The position numbers and the translations under genes are program-made. 64,000 nucleotides of DNA from Clostridia bacterium (lineage in GTDB: Bacteria > Bacillota > Clostridia > Christensenellales > Borkfalkiaceae), in NCBI GenBank assembly GCA_017626495.1, contig JAGAIP010000004.1:62001-126000 (forward strand). Reading direction: 5' to 3'. This document shows, piece by piece, positions 34,854 through 44,206 of the stretch. Position 1 is the first letter of the stretch; every line of letters begins with the position of its first letter. The notes beneath the pieces are model-generated. The model did not search any database and was not told where the DNA came from. It was given only the letters and a program-made list of their open reading frames with translations.

Positions 34854-36071
34854 ATGAATTTTGAAAAAATCGAGGGCGGCGTTTGCGCACCCGTCGGATT
34901 CAACGCAAACGGCATTCATTGCGGAATCCGTAAGAATAAAATCAAGAAAGACCTTGCCATGATTACGAGCGACGTAAAGGCGGCTACCGCCTGTGTCTAC
35001 ACGACGAATCTCGTCAAGGGCGCTCCCATTCTCGTAACGAAGAAAAACATCGCCGACGGTTATGCTCAGGCGGTAATCGTCAACAGCGGCAACGCAAACA
35101 CGTGTAACGCAAACGGCGTCGAGATTGCAGAGGCGATGTGCCGGCTCGTCGAAACCTATACGGGTATTTCCAAAACGGACGTCGTCGTTGCGTCCACGGG
35201 CGTTATCGGGCAACCTCTTTCTATCGAACCGATTGAGAACGGAATGAAAGAATTGACGGACGGACTCGGCAAATACAGTCATTCCGCGGCTGAGGCGATC
35301 ATGACGACGGATACCGTTCCCAAGGAAGTTTCCTATCGGTTTACGCTCGGCGGAAAAGAGGTTAAAATCGGCGCGATCTGTAAGGGCGTCGGCATGATTT
35401 GTCCCAACATGGCGACCATGCTCATGTTTATTTGTACGGATGTGTCCGTTTCTCCCGAAATGCTCCAAAAGATGCTCTCCGCGGAAGTGAAAAATTCCCT
35501 CAATATGGTCAGCGTCGACCGCGATACTTCTACCAACGATACCATGTGCGTCATGGCAAACGGAATGGCAGGCAACGAGACGATTACCGAAGTCAACGCC
35601 GATTATAAAACGCTCGCAACCGCACTCCATGCAGTGTGCGTGGATATGTGCCGTAAGATTGCCAAGGACGGCGAGGGCGCAACCAAACTCATTACCTGCG
35701 ACGTCAAGGGAGCAAAGAGCCTGAAAACGGCAAAAGTCGTTGCAAAATCCGTCATCAACTCTCCGCTCGTCAAGGCGGCAATGTTCGGTTCGGATGCAAA
35801 CTGGGGCAGGGTGCTTTGTGCAATCGGTTATGCAGGCGTTCCCGTAGACGTCTCCAAAGTGGAAGTGAAGTTTATTTCCAAGGAAGGCGAAGTGCTCGTC
35901 TGCAAAAACGGCGCGGGCGTTGATTTTTCCGAAGAGCTTGCAAAAAAAGTTCTCAAAACGGACGAGGTTGTCATCGACGTCGATTTGCACGACGGGAATT
36001 ATAAGGCGACGGCATGGGGTTGCGACCTTACCTATGAATATGTAAAAATCAACGGAGATTATCGTACCTAA
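34854..36071 (+). CDS. argJ: Ornithine acetyltransferase / glutamate N-acetyltransferase
   Basis: Recycles the acetyl group from acetylornithine to glutamate, giving the cyclic arginine pathway. 405 residues as a single-chain precursor that self-cleaves at the conserved threonine in KGVGMICPNMATML. Other family segments: VVASTGVIGQPLSIEPI, DTSTNDTMCVMANGMAG and FGSDANWGRVLCAIGYAG. ATG 34854 is preferred over the frame opening at 34797 because the protein begins as the family does (EGGVCAPVGFNANGI). Confidence 0.96.
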   Translation: MNFEKIEGGVCAPVGFNANGIHCGIRKNKIKKDLAMITSDVKAATACVYTTNLVKGAPILVTKKNIADGYAQAVIVNSGNANTCNANGVEIAEAMCRLVETYTGISKTDVVVASTGVIGQPLSIEPIENGMKELTDGLGKYSHSAAEAIMTTDTVPKEVSYRFTLGGKEVKIGAICKGVGMICPNMATMLMFICTDVSVSPEMLQKMLSAEVKNSLNMVSVDRDTSTNDTMCVMANGMAGNETITEVNADYKTLATALHAVCVDMCRKIAKDGEGATKLITCDVKGAKSLKTAKVVAKSVINSPLVKAAMFGSDANWGRVLCAIGYAGVPVDVSKVEVKFISKEGEVLVCKNGAGVDFSEELAKKVLKTDEVVIDVDLHDGNYKATAWGCDLTYEYVKINGDYRT

Positions 36072-36072
36072 T

Positions 36073-36924
36073 ATGGAAAAGAAAGATCAGGCGCAAGTCC
36101 TCGCGGAGGCAATGCCTTATATCCGGAAATATCAGAATAAGATCCTCGTCATCAAGTATGGCGGAAACGCCATGATCAATGAAGAATTGAAATCGGACGT
36201 CATGCGCGACATCGTACTTCTGAGCCTTGTCGGCATCAAAGTCGTTCTCGTACACGGCGGCGGACCTGAAATATCCGATCTTCTCAAACGCTTGCAAGTG
36301 TCGAGTAAGTTCATCGACGGACTTCGCTATACGGACGCGGAGACGGCGGAAGTCGTGCGCATGGTGCTTGCCGGAAAAGTCAATAAATCTCTCGTCGACC
36401 GTATCGAACAAAACGGTGCGAAAGCCGTCGGGATCTGCGGTATGGACGGAAGATTGCTCTTTTGCGAAAAGCAGGACGAACGGCTCGGTTTCGTCGGAAA
36501 GATCGTCAAAGTCAACGCGGAAATCATCACCGACCTTCTCGAAAAGGGATATATCCCCGTCGTTTCCACCGTCGGTTGCGACGATTGCGGAAACGTGTAT
36601 AACGTCAATGCGGATACGGCTGCGGCGGCGATCGCGGGAGAACTCGGCGCGGAGAGTTTGATTCTCATGACGGACATCAAGGGACTTCTTTCCGATAAAG
36701 AAGATGAAACTTCCCTCATAAAAAGGGTCTTTGTTTCCGATATTCAGAGTCTTGTCAAGCAGGGTATTATTTCGGGAGGCATGATTCCCAAAGTGGATTG
36801 TTGTAAAGAGGCGATCCGTTGCGGCGTCAACCGTGTGTTCATTACAGACGGTCGAGTTCCTCATTCTATTTTAATCGAACTGCTTTCCGACGAAGGGAGC
36901 GGAACTATGTTTTTGAGAGGCTGA
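36073..36924 (+). CDS. argB: Acetylglutamate kinase
   Basis: Phosphorylates N-acetylglutamate. 283 residues. VIKYGGNAMINEELK and VLVHGGGPEISDLLKRL are the phosphate and substrate loops; GMIPKVDCCKEAI is the C-terminal nucleotide region. The extra N-terminal helix before the kinase core (AQVLAEAMPYIRKYQ) is characteristic of hexameric, arginine-inhibited enzymes, so this is probably the feedback-regulated step. Begins one base after argJ. Confidence 0.96.
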   Translation: MEKKDQAQVLAEAMPYIRKYQNKILVIKYGGNAMINEELKSDVMRDIVLLSLVGIKVVLVHGGGPEISDLLKRLQVSSKFIDGLRYTDAETAEVVRMVLAGKVNKSLVDRIEQNGAKAVGICGMDGRLLFCEKQDERLGFVGKIVKVNAEIITDLLEKGYIPVVSTVGCDDCGNVYNVNADTAAAAIAGELGAESLILMTDIKGLLSDKEDETSLIKRVFVSDIQSLVKQGIISGGMIPKVDCCKEAIRCGVNRVFITDGRVPHSILIELLSDEGSGTMFLRG

Positions 36925-36942
36925 TCGTTCAGTCTCTCTTTT
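36915..36942 (+). terminator. Weak terminator after argB
   Basis: Interrupted stem GAGAG-CTGA / TCAG-CTCTC followed by TTTTATA, overlapping the end of argB. Confidence 0.5.
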
Positions 36943-36956
36943 ATATTCCCATTCAC

Positions 36957-36985
36957 TTGACAAAAAAAGCGATATTTGTTAGAAT
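36957..36985 (+). promoter_or_regulatory. Promoter for argD-argF-carA-carB
   Basis: TTGACA (36957-36962), 17-base spacer, TAGAAT (36980-36985). Divides the arginine genes into two transcription units. Confidence 0.8.
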
Positions 36986-37011
36986 AAACAGTTGAGAAAG
37001 GGATGATTTTT

Positions 37012-38178
37012 ATGGATTTTGAAACCGTTCAACAGCAAGATAAAGCGTACCTTGCAGGTACATACAGGCGTTTTCCCGTCTGTCTCACGGAGGGATCAGG
37101 CGCTACCCTGAAAGACGAAACGGGAAAAGAATATATTGACTTCGGCAGCGGAATCGGCGTAAACGCGTTCGGCGTGGGAGACGAAGTCTGGAAGAATGCG
37201 GTCATCGAACAGGTCAACCGCATTCAGCACGCAAGCAATCTCTACTATACGCAACCTCAGGTCAGGCTTGCGCAGCTCCTCATCGAAAAGACGGGCGCAA
37301 AGAAAGTTTTCTTCGGCAACAGCGGCGCGGAAGCAAACGAGTGCGCCATCAAGGTCGCGAGGAAATATTCGTTCGATCGTTACGGCGAGGGAAGATACGA
37401 AATCGTAACGCTCAAAAACAGCTTTCACGGCAGAACGATCGCAACGCTCTCCGCGACGGGTCAAGACGCATTGCATACGAACTTTATGCCTTTTCTCGAA
37501 GGTTTTACCTATGCGGAACCCACGATTTCCGATTTGGAAAGGCATCTTTCTCCGAAGACGTGCGCCGTCATGCTCGAACTTGTTCAGGGCGAAAGCGGAG
37601 TGAGAGAACTCGATCGGGCGTTTGTTGATTACGTCGCCGAGATCTGTAAAGAGAGAGACATTCTCCTCATCGTCGACGAAGTGCAGACGGGCAACGGCAG
37701 AACGGGAAAACTGTATGCGTATCAGCATTACGGAATCACGCCCGACGTCGTAACCACGGCAAAGGGTTTGGGAGGCGGCCTTCCTCTCGGCGCATGTATG
37801 ATGTTTGAAAGGACTCAAAACGTTCTCGTTCCCGGCTCGCACGGATCTACGTTCGGCGGAAATCCCGTCTGTTGCGCAGGCGCATACTCCGTGCTTTCGA
37901 GGCTCACCGATGAATTTCTTCTGGAAGTGCAGGGCAAAGCCGCATATCTTCGCACTCACTTAAACCATCTTCCGAACGTGGAAAAAGTCACGGGAATCGG
38001 ATTGATGATCGGGCTTCAAATCAAAGACAGAAAAGCAAGCGAAATCGCCGCAAAGTGCCTTGAAAGGGGACTTCTCGTTTTAACGGCACACGAAAGAGTT
38101 CGTCTGTTGCCACCCCTCTGTGTGACGAAGCGCGAAATGGACGACGCATTGAATATTTTGAAAGAGGTATTGTCATGA
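37012..38178 (+). CDS. argD: Acetylornithine aminotransferase
   Basis: PLP-dependent class III aminotransferase converting acetylglutamate semialdehyde to acetylornithine. 388 residues. VEIFFGNSGAEANECAIKVARK-like segment, NSFHGRTIATLSATG, DEVQTGNGRTGKLYAYQHYGITPDVVTTAKGLGGG with the Schiff-base lysine, and HGSTFGGNPVCCAGA. ATG 37012 is correctly spaced from GAAAGGG; the alternative ATG at 37003 is too near it. Overlaps argF by 4 bases. Confidence 0.95.
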   Translation: MDFETVQQQDKAYLAGTYRRFPVCLTEGSGATLKDETGKEYIDFGSGIGVNAFGVGDEVWKNAVIEQVNRIQHASNLYYTQPQVRLAQLLIEKTGAKKVFFGNSGAEANECAIKVARKYSFDRYGEGRYEIVTLKNSFHGRTIATLSATGQDALHTNFMPFLEGFTYAEPTISDLERHLSPKTCAVMLELVQGESGVRELDRAFVDYVAEICKERDILLIVDEVQTGNGRTGKLYAYQHYGITPDVVTTAKGLGGGLPLGACMMFERTQNVLVPGSHGSTFGGNPVCCAGAYSVLSRLTDEFLLEVQGKAAYLRTHLNHLPNVEKVTGIGLMIGLQIKDRKASEIAAKCLERGLLVLTAHERVRLLPPLCVTKREMDDALNILKEVLS

Positions 38179-39077
38179 AACACTTGTTGAAACTCGGCGA
38201 CTTGTCGAAAAACGAAATTTTTTCCATTCTGAATCTTGCGGATCAACTCAAATACGAGAGAAAAAAGGGCGTCAAGAAGGATTATCTTGCAGGAAAAACG
38301 CTCGGTATGATTTTTCAGAAATCTTCCACGCGTACGAGAGTTTCCTTTGAAGTGGGAATGGGCGAACTCGGCGGAAGAGCGTTGTTCCTCTCCAACCGCG
38401 ACCTTCAAATCGGCAGAGGCGAACCTGTGCAGGATACCGCAAGGGTGCTTTCCCGTTATCTGGACGGCATCATGATTCGTACCTTTGAGCAAAAGGAAGT
38501 CGAAGATCTTGCAAAATACGGTTCGATCCCCGTCATCAACGGTCTCACCGATTATTGTCATCCCTGTCAGGTGCTTGCCGACCTCATGACCATTCGCGAG
38601 AGAAAGGGCTCGTTCGAGGGATTGAAGATGACTTTCGTAGGCGACGGAAACAACATGGCGAACTCCCTCATGGTCGGAGCAATCAAAATGGGGATGTCCT
38701 TTGCGATCGCTTGCCCTAACGGCTATCAACCCGATCCCGAACTCGTGGCATGGGCGAGGGAAAACGGAGACTTTACCATGACGGACGACGTTTTAGAGGC
38801 TTGTAAAGACGCGGACGTGATTTATACGGACGTTTGGGCGTCCATGGGACAGGAAGAGGAAAAGAAGATTCGCGAGCAAGCTTTTGCAGGATATCAGGTG
38901 AACGATCGGGCGCTCTCCGTCGCAAAGCACGATTGTATGGTGCTTCACTGTCTTCCTGCCCACAGGGGCGAGGAGATCACCGCGGAGGTGTTCGAGGCAC
39001 ACGCGGACGAAATTTTCGAAGAGGCAGAAAACAGACTTCACGCACAGAAAGCTGTGCTTGTAAAATTACTCAAATAA
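38175..39077 (+). CDS. argF: Ornithine carbamoyltransferase
   Basis: Makes citrulline from ornithine and carbamoyl phosphate. 300 residues. The carbamoyl-phosphate motif KSSTRTRVSFEVGM, the HPCQVLADLMTI motif and the ornithine-specific HCLPAHRGEE are all present. Placed directly upstream of carAB, which supply its carbamoyl phosphate. Coupled to argD (ATGA). Confidence 0.96.
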   Translation: MKHLLKLGDLSKNEIFSILNLADQLKYERKKGVKKDYLAGKTLGMIFQKSSTRTRVSFEVGMGELGGRALFLSNRDLQIGRGEPVQDTARVLSRYLDGIMIRTFEQKEVEDLAKYGSIPVINGLTDYCHPCQVLADLMTIRERKGSFEGLKMTFVGDGNNMANSLMVGAIKMGMSFAIACPNGYQPDPELVAWARENGDFTMTDDVLEACKDADVIYTDVWASMGQEEEKKIREQAFAGYQVNDRALSVAKHDCMVLHCLPAHRGEEITAEVFEAHADEIFEEAENRLHAQKAVLVKLLK

Positions 39078-39087
39078 GCGAGGATTT

Positions 39088-40170
39088 ATGAAACAGACCG
39101 TCTATTTGACTCTCCAAAACGGAAAAGTATTCCAAGGTACGCGATTCGGCGCGGACGGCGATACCGTCGGCGAACTTGTCTTTACCACGGGTATGACAGG
39201 TTACATTGAAACGCTTACAGACCCTAGCTACTATGGTCAGATCGTCACGCAGACATTTCCGCTGATCGGAAACTACGGAATGATCTCAAAGGATTTTGAG
39301 AGTAAAAAGTCCTGGGTATCCGCATACGTCGTGCGCGAGTGGTGCGAAACGCCCTCGAACTTCCGCTCGGAAGAGGATCTCGACGCCTGTCTCAAACGTC
39401 TCGGCATCATCGGCGTCTACGGGGTTGATACGAGGGAACTGACCAAAATCGTCCGTGAAACGGGCGTCATGAATGCGGCAATCACCTCTCAACCACTCAC
39501 CGACGAACAGTTCTCTCAGCTCAACCGTTATGCGGTCACGGGTGCGGTCAAAGCCGTTTCCTGCAAGGAGACGAGCGTGCTCGGCGAAGAAAATACCGAT
39601 TTCACCGTCGTCCTCTATGACTTCGGTGCAAAATATAACATCGAACGCGAGCTTGTAAAGCGCGGTTGTAAAGTCATCGTCGTTCCCGGTAATACGAAAG
39701 CGGAAGAGGCGCTCTCTTACCATCCCGACGGAATCATGCTCACCAACGGCCCCGGAGATCCTTCCGAAAATACGGAAATTATCGCCGAACTCAAAAAACT
39801 TGCAGGAAAGCTTCCTATCTTCGGCATCTGCCTCGGACATCAGCTTTTTGCGCTTGCGATGGGCGGAAAGACGAGAAAGATGAAATACGGTCATCGCGGT
39901 GCGAATCAGCCGGTCAAGAACGTTGAAACGGGCAGAGTGTATATTTCCAGCCAGAACCACGGCTACGAGGTGCTCTCCGAATCTCTTCCCAAGGGGGCAA
40001 AGGTCAGCTACGTCAATGCGAACGACATGACCTGCGAGGGCGTCGATTACGATTCTCTCGGCGCGTTCACCGTGCAGTTCCATCCCGAAGCGTGCGCAGG
40101 ACCGCTCGATTGCGGATTCCTGTTCGACCGTTTCATCGCAAACATGAAGAAGGAGAAACACAATGCCTAA
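39088..40170 (+). CDS. carA: Carbamoyl-phosphate synthase small subunit
   Basis: Glutaminase subunit feeding ammonia to CarB. 360 residues. N-terminal interaction domain (TGMTGYIETLTDPSYYGQI) and C-terminal class I glutamine amidotransferase with the nucleophile in FGICLGHQLFALAMGG and the His-Glu pair in VQFHPEACAGP. Overlaps carB by 8 bases. Confidence 0.96.
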   Translation: MKQTVYLTLQNGKVFQGTRFGADGDTVGELVFTTGMTGYIETLTDPSYYGQIVTQTFPLIGNYGMISKDFESKKSWVSAYVVREWCETPSNFRSEEDLDACLKRLGIIGVYGVDTRELTKIVRETGVMNAAITSQPLTDEQFSQLNRYAVTGAVKAVSCKETSVLGEENTDFTVVLYDFGAKYNIERELVKRGCKVIVVPGNTKAEEALSYHPDGIMLTNGPGDPSENTEIIAELKKLAGKLPIFGICLGHQLFALAMGGKTRKMKYGHRGANQPVKNVETGRVYISSQNHGYEVLSESLPKGAKVSYVNANDMTCEGVDYDSLGAFTVQFHPEACAGPLDCGFLFDRFIANMKKEKHNA

Positions 40171-43100
40171 GAAGAGTGATATTCAGAAAGTTTTGGTCAT
40201 CGGTTCGGGACCGATCGTCATCGGACAGGCAGCTGAGTTCGACTATGCCGGAGCGCAGGCTTGCCGCGTCCTCAAAAGCGAGGGATTGAACGTCGTTCTC
40301 TGTAACTCCAATCCCGCTACCATCATGACGGATAAGGCACTTGCGGACGAGATTTACCTCGAACCGCTCACCAAAGAGAGCTTGAAGCGTATCATCATCA
40401 AAGAGCGTCCGGACAGCATTCTCGCTTCCCTCGGCGGACAGACGGGACTCACGCTCGGATGTCAGCTTGCGAAAGAGGGTTTCCTCGACGAGTGGGGCGT
40501 CAAGCTTATCGGCGTCAAACTCGATTCCATCGACCGCGCTGAGGACAGAGAACTCTTCAAAGAGACGATGCAGAAGATCGGACAACCCGTCGTTCCCTCC
40601 GACATCGCCTATACCGTGGAAGAATGCGTTAAGATCGCAAACGAGATCGGCTATCCCGTCATCGTTCGCCCTGCGTTCACGCTCGGCGGTGCAGGCGGCG
40701 GCGTGGCATACACGGAGGAGGAGCTTCGCCTCATTTCTCATAACGGGCTCATGCTCTCTCCCATTACGCAGGTACTCATTGAAAAGTACATCGGCGGATG
40801 GAAAGAGATCGAATTCGAAGTACTTCGCGACGGCGCGGGCAACGTCATCACCGTCTGTTCCATGGAAAACTTCGACCCCGTCGGCGTGCATACGGGCGAT
40901 TCTATCGTCATTGCGCCTGCGGTCACTCTTTCCGATAAAGAATATCAGATGCTCAGAACGGCGTCTTTGGATATCATCACCGAGCTCGGCATCGAGGGCG
41001 GTTGTAACTGTCAGTTCGCCCTGAATCCCAACTCCTTCGAATATTCCGTCATCGAAGTCAATCCGCGCGTCAGCCGTTCTTCCGCACTCGCGTCCAAGGC
41101 AACGGGTTATCCCATCGCCAAGGTTGCGACCAAAATCGCGCTCGGCTACACGCTCGACGAAATCAAAAACGACGTTACGGGCAAAACGTTTGCTTGTTTC
41201 GAGCCTACGCTCGACTACGTCGTCGTCAAACTTCCCAAATGGCCGTTCGATAAATTCCTGTATGCAGGCAGAAGTCTCGGTACGAGAATGAAGGCTACGG
41301 GCGAAGTCATGGCAATCGGAACTTCCTTCGAAATGGCGATCATGAAAGCTGTACGGGGAGCAGAGATTTCCTGTATGAGCCTCAACCATAAGAAATTTAA
41401 GGGGCTCGAAAACGTCAGGGAACTTCTTCAAAACGTAACCGACGAGAGACTTTTCGTGGTATACGAGGCGCTCAAACAGGGCGTTACGGTCGACGAGATC
41501 TTCGATATTACGAAAATCGACAGATGGTTCTTGAATAAACTTCTCAATCTCGTCAAATACGAGAACTCTATCGTAGGTCACCTCACGGAAGAGAGGTACG
41601 AAGAGGGAAAACGTCTCGGTTATCCCGACGCAGAACTCGAACGCATCAGTGGACAGAAGATTCCCTACCATAAGAAGAGCATCTTCAAGATGGTAGATAC
41701 CTGCGGCGCAGAATTTTCCGCGGAAACGCCGTACTTCTATTCCACTTACGACGATATGGATCATGACGAGGCGGCTCCTTTGGTAGCGCACAGCGAAAAG
41801 AAGAGAATCATCGTCATCGGTTCCGGACCGATTCGTATCGGTCAGGGTATCGAGTTCGACTATTCATCCGTTCACTGCGTATGGACGCTGAAAGAGCTCG
41901 GCTATGAAGTCGCTATCATCAACAATAACCCCGAAACGGTTTCCACCGACTTTGATACGGCGGACAGGCTTTACTTCGAGCCTTTGACGCCCGAGGATGT
42001 GCAGAACGTCATCGACATTGAAAGACCTTACGGCGTCGTCATCACGTTCGGCGGACAGACTGCAATCAAACTATGTTCGTATCTCGATAAGAAAGGCGTC
42101 AACATTTTGGGAACGAGCGCGGATTCCGTCGATATGGCGGAGGACAGAGAGCGTTTCGATGAACTTTTGGAGAGTTTCGGTATCGCGAGACCTAAGGGTG
42201 TTACCGTCATGAGTAAGCAGGAGGCGATTTCCGCAGCGGAACGCCTCGGTTATCCCGTTCTTCTTCGTCCTTCCTACGTCATCGGCGGTCAGAACATGAC
42301 CATCGCCTTTACGGAGAACGACATCTCTCGCTATATGGACGTCATTCTCTCGCAAAAGATCGAGAATCCCGTCCTTTGCGATAAGTATCTGATGGGTTCG
42401 GAACTCGAAGTCGACGCGATTTGCGACGGAAAAGACGTTCTGATTCCCGGCGTCATGCAGCATATCGAGCGTGCAGGCGTGCATTCAGGAGATTCCATTG
42501 CCGTCTATCCTCCCTATAATCTTTCGGATAAGCTCTTGCAAAAAATCGTGGATTGTTCCGTCAATCTTGCGCTCGCGCTCAAAACGAAAGGACTGATCAA
42601 TATTCAGTATCTGATTTATCAGAACGATCTCTACGTCATCGAGGTCAATCCCCGTGCGTCGAGAACGGTTCCCTATATCTCCAAAGTAACGGGAATCCCC
42701 ATGGTCGAACTTGCCACCAAGATCATGTGTGGCTATGCCCTGAAAGATCTCGGTTTCGGCACGGGACTGTATAAAAATTCACCCTATATTGCGGTGAAAG
42801 TTCCCGTATTCTCCTTTGAAAAACTCAACGACGTCAACTCTCAGCTCGGACCCGAGATGAAATCTACGGGCGAAGTGCTCGGTATCGGTAAAACCATCGA
42901 AGAGGCGCTGTATAAGGGGCTCGTCTCCGCAGGGTTCAAGATGGTGCATCCATCCAAACAAACGCGCGTCGGGGTTTACTTTACCGTCAACGATCAGGAC
43001 AAGTTTGAAGTCGTCAGACTTGCAAAGAAGTTCTCGGATCTCGGATGCGTACTGTATGCGACGAAGGGAACGGCAAAGGTCATCTCAGAACTCGGTATTG

Positions 43101-44206
43101 ACGTCGAAATCGTAGAGCGTATTTCCACCAACGATCAGATCTTCAAACTCATGGACGACGGACTTATCGATTACGTCGTCTATACGGGAAAGACGGACGT
43201 GGAATCCATCAGCAACTACATTTCTCTCCATCATCATGCCGTCCTTCTCGGCATCACCGTCCTCACCTCTCTCGATACGGCAAACGCGCTTGCGGACTGT
43301 ATCGCAAGTAAGTTCTCCGAGAACAACACCGAACTCGTCGACATCAACCGTTTGAGAACGGAAAAGCTCTCCCTCGACTTTGTCAAGATGAACGCTTGCG
43401 GAAACGACTACATCTACTTTGACAACAGGGACGGCAAGATCACGTGCCCCGAATCCATTGCAATCAATTTCGTCGATCGCCATAACGGTATCGGCGGAGA
43501 TGGAATCGTTCTCATCGAAAATTCCTCCGTTGCGGACGCAAAAATGCGTATCTTCAATAAAGACGGTACGGAGGGTAGAATGGCAGGTAACGCTATACGT
43601 TGCGTTGCAAAATATCTTGCGGACAGGGGTCTCGTCGAGGACGATATGATTCGCATCGAGACGATCAGCGGCGTGAAGGAACTCAAAACGTTCTCCTTCG
43701 GCGGAAGCGTGTCTTCCGTAACCGTCGGGCTCGGCAAAGCGGAAACGGACGGCAAGCTCATTCCGTCCACGCTGGAAGGAGAAGTCATTGATAAAGAGCT
43801 CGACTTCGGAGAATATCGGTTCAACGTTACCCTCGTCAACATCGGAAATCCTCACTGCGTCATTTTCTGCGATAAGGTTGACGCGATCGACCTTGAAACG
43901 GTCGGGCCGATGATCGAAACGAGCAAATATTTCCCCGAAAAGACGAACGTTGAGTTTGTTCGCGTGGTCAATAAAGCTACGCTCAAAATGAGAACGTGGG
44001 AACGCGGAAACGGCGAGACGCTCGCCTGCGGAACAGGTGCGGCGGCGGCGGTCGTTGCGGCGGTCAGAAGAGGATTCTGTTCCGTGGAAGAGGACGTTAC
44101 GGTGAAACTTCCCGGCGGCGATCTGATCGTCAAATATTATGAAAACGGAACGGTTTCGCTCAGCGGCGCCGTCAAACAGGTTTTCGAAGGTAAGGTTGAA
44201 TTTTAA
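40163..44206 (+). CDS. carB: Fusion of carbamoyl-phosphate synthase large subunit and diaminopimelate epimerase
   Basis: A single open frame of 1347 residues; normal CarB is about 1060-1070. Residues 1-1065 are a complete CarB: two ATP-grasp halves (VIGSGPIVIGQAAEFDYAG and VIGSGPIRIGQGIEFDYSS) and an MGS allosteric domain ending near SKFSENNTELVDINRLRTE. From about 1070 a full diaminopimelate epimerase begins (LDFVKMNACGNDYIYFDN) and continues to VKQVFEGKVEF, about 278 residues. It keeps RHNGIGGDG and ETLACGTGAAAA with Cys1289, but the usual first catalytic cysteine (MCGN) is Ala1141 (MAGNAIRC). No internal SD precedes the domain. It may couple arginine and DAP metabolism. Confidence 0.9.
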   Translation: MPKKSDIQKVLVIGSGPIVIGQAAEFDYAGAQACRVLKSEGLNVVLCNSNPATIMTDKALADEIYLEPLTKESLKRIIIKERPDSILASLGGQTGLTLGCQLAKEGFLDEWGVKLIGVKLDSIDRAEDRELFKETMQKIGQPVVPSDIAYTVEECVKIANEIGYPVIVRPAFTLGGAGGGVAYTEEELRLISHNGLMLSPITQVLIEKYIGGWKEIEFEVLRDGAGNVITVCSMENFDPVGVHTGDSIVIAPAVTLSDKEYQMLRTASLDIITELGIEGGCNCQFALNPNSFEYSVIEVNPRVSRSSALASKATGYPIAKVATKIALGYTLDEIKNDVTGKTFACFEPTLDYVVVKLPKWPFDKFLYAGRSLGTRMKATGEVMAIGTSFEMAIMKAVRGAEISCMSLNHKKFKGLENVRELLQNVTDERLFVVYEALKQGVTVDEIFDITKIDRWFLNKLLNLVKYENSIVGHLTEERYEEGKRLGYPDAELERISGQKIPYHKKSIFKMVDTCGAEFSAETPYFYSTYDDMDHDEAAPLVAHSEKKRIIVIGSGPIRIGQGIEFDYSSVHCVWTLKELGYEVAIINNNPETVSTDFDTADRLYFEPLTPEDVQNVIDIERPYGVVITFGGQTAIKLCSYLDKKGVNILGTSADSVDMAEDRERFDELLESFGIARPKGVTVMSKQEAISAAERLGYPVLLRPSYVIGGQNMTIAFTENDISRYMDVILSQKIENPVLCDKYLMGSELEVDAICDGKDVLIPGVMQHIERAGVHSGDSIAVYPPYNLSDKLLQKIVDCSVNLALALKTKGLINIQYLIYQNDLYVIEVNPRASRTVPYISKVTGIPMVELATKIMCGYALKDLGFGTGLYKNSPYIAVKVPVFSFEKLNDVNSQLGPEMKSTGEVLGIGKTIEEALYKGLVSAGFKMVHPSKQTRVGVYFTVNDQDKFEVVRLAKKFSDLGCVLYATKGTAKVISELGIDVEIVERISTNDQIFKLMDDGLIDYVVYTGKTDVESISNYISLHHHAVLLGITVLTSLDTANALADCIASKFSENNTELVDINRLRTEKLSLDFVKMNACGNDYIYFDNRDGKITCPESIAINFVDRHNGIGGDGIVLIENSSVADAKMRIFNKDGTEGRMAGNAIRCVAKYLADRGLVEDDMIRIETISGVKELKTFSFGGSVSSVTVGLGKAETDGKLIPSTLEGEVIDKELDFGEYRFNVTLVNIGNPHCVIFCDKVDAIDLETVGPMIETSKYFPEKTNVEFVRVVNKATLKMRTWERGNGETLACGTGAAAAVVAAVRRGFCSVEEDVTVKLPGGDLIVKYYENGTVSLSGAVKQVFEGKVEF

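Noticed and set aside
40133-41791. A 552-residue open frame antisense to carB
   Set aside because: Fully inside a well-supported gene, no SD, no recognisable domains.
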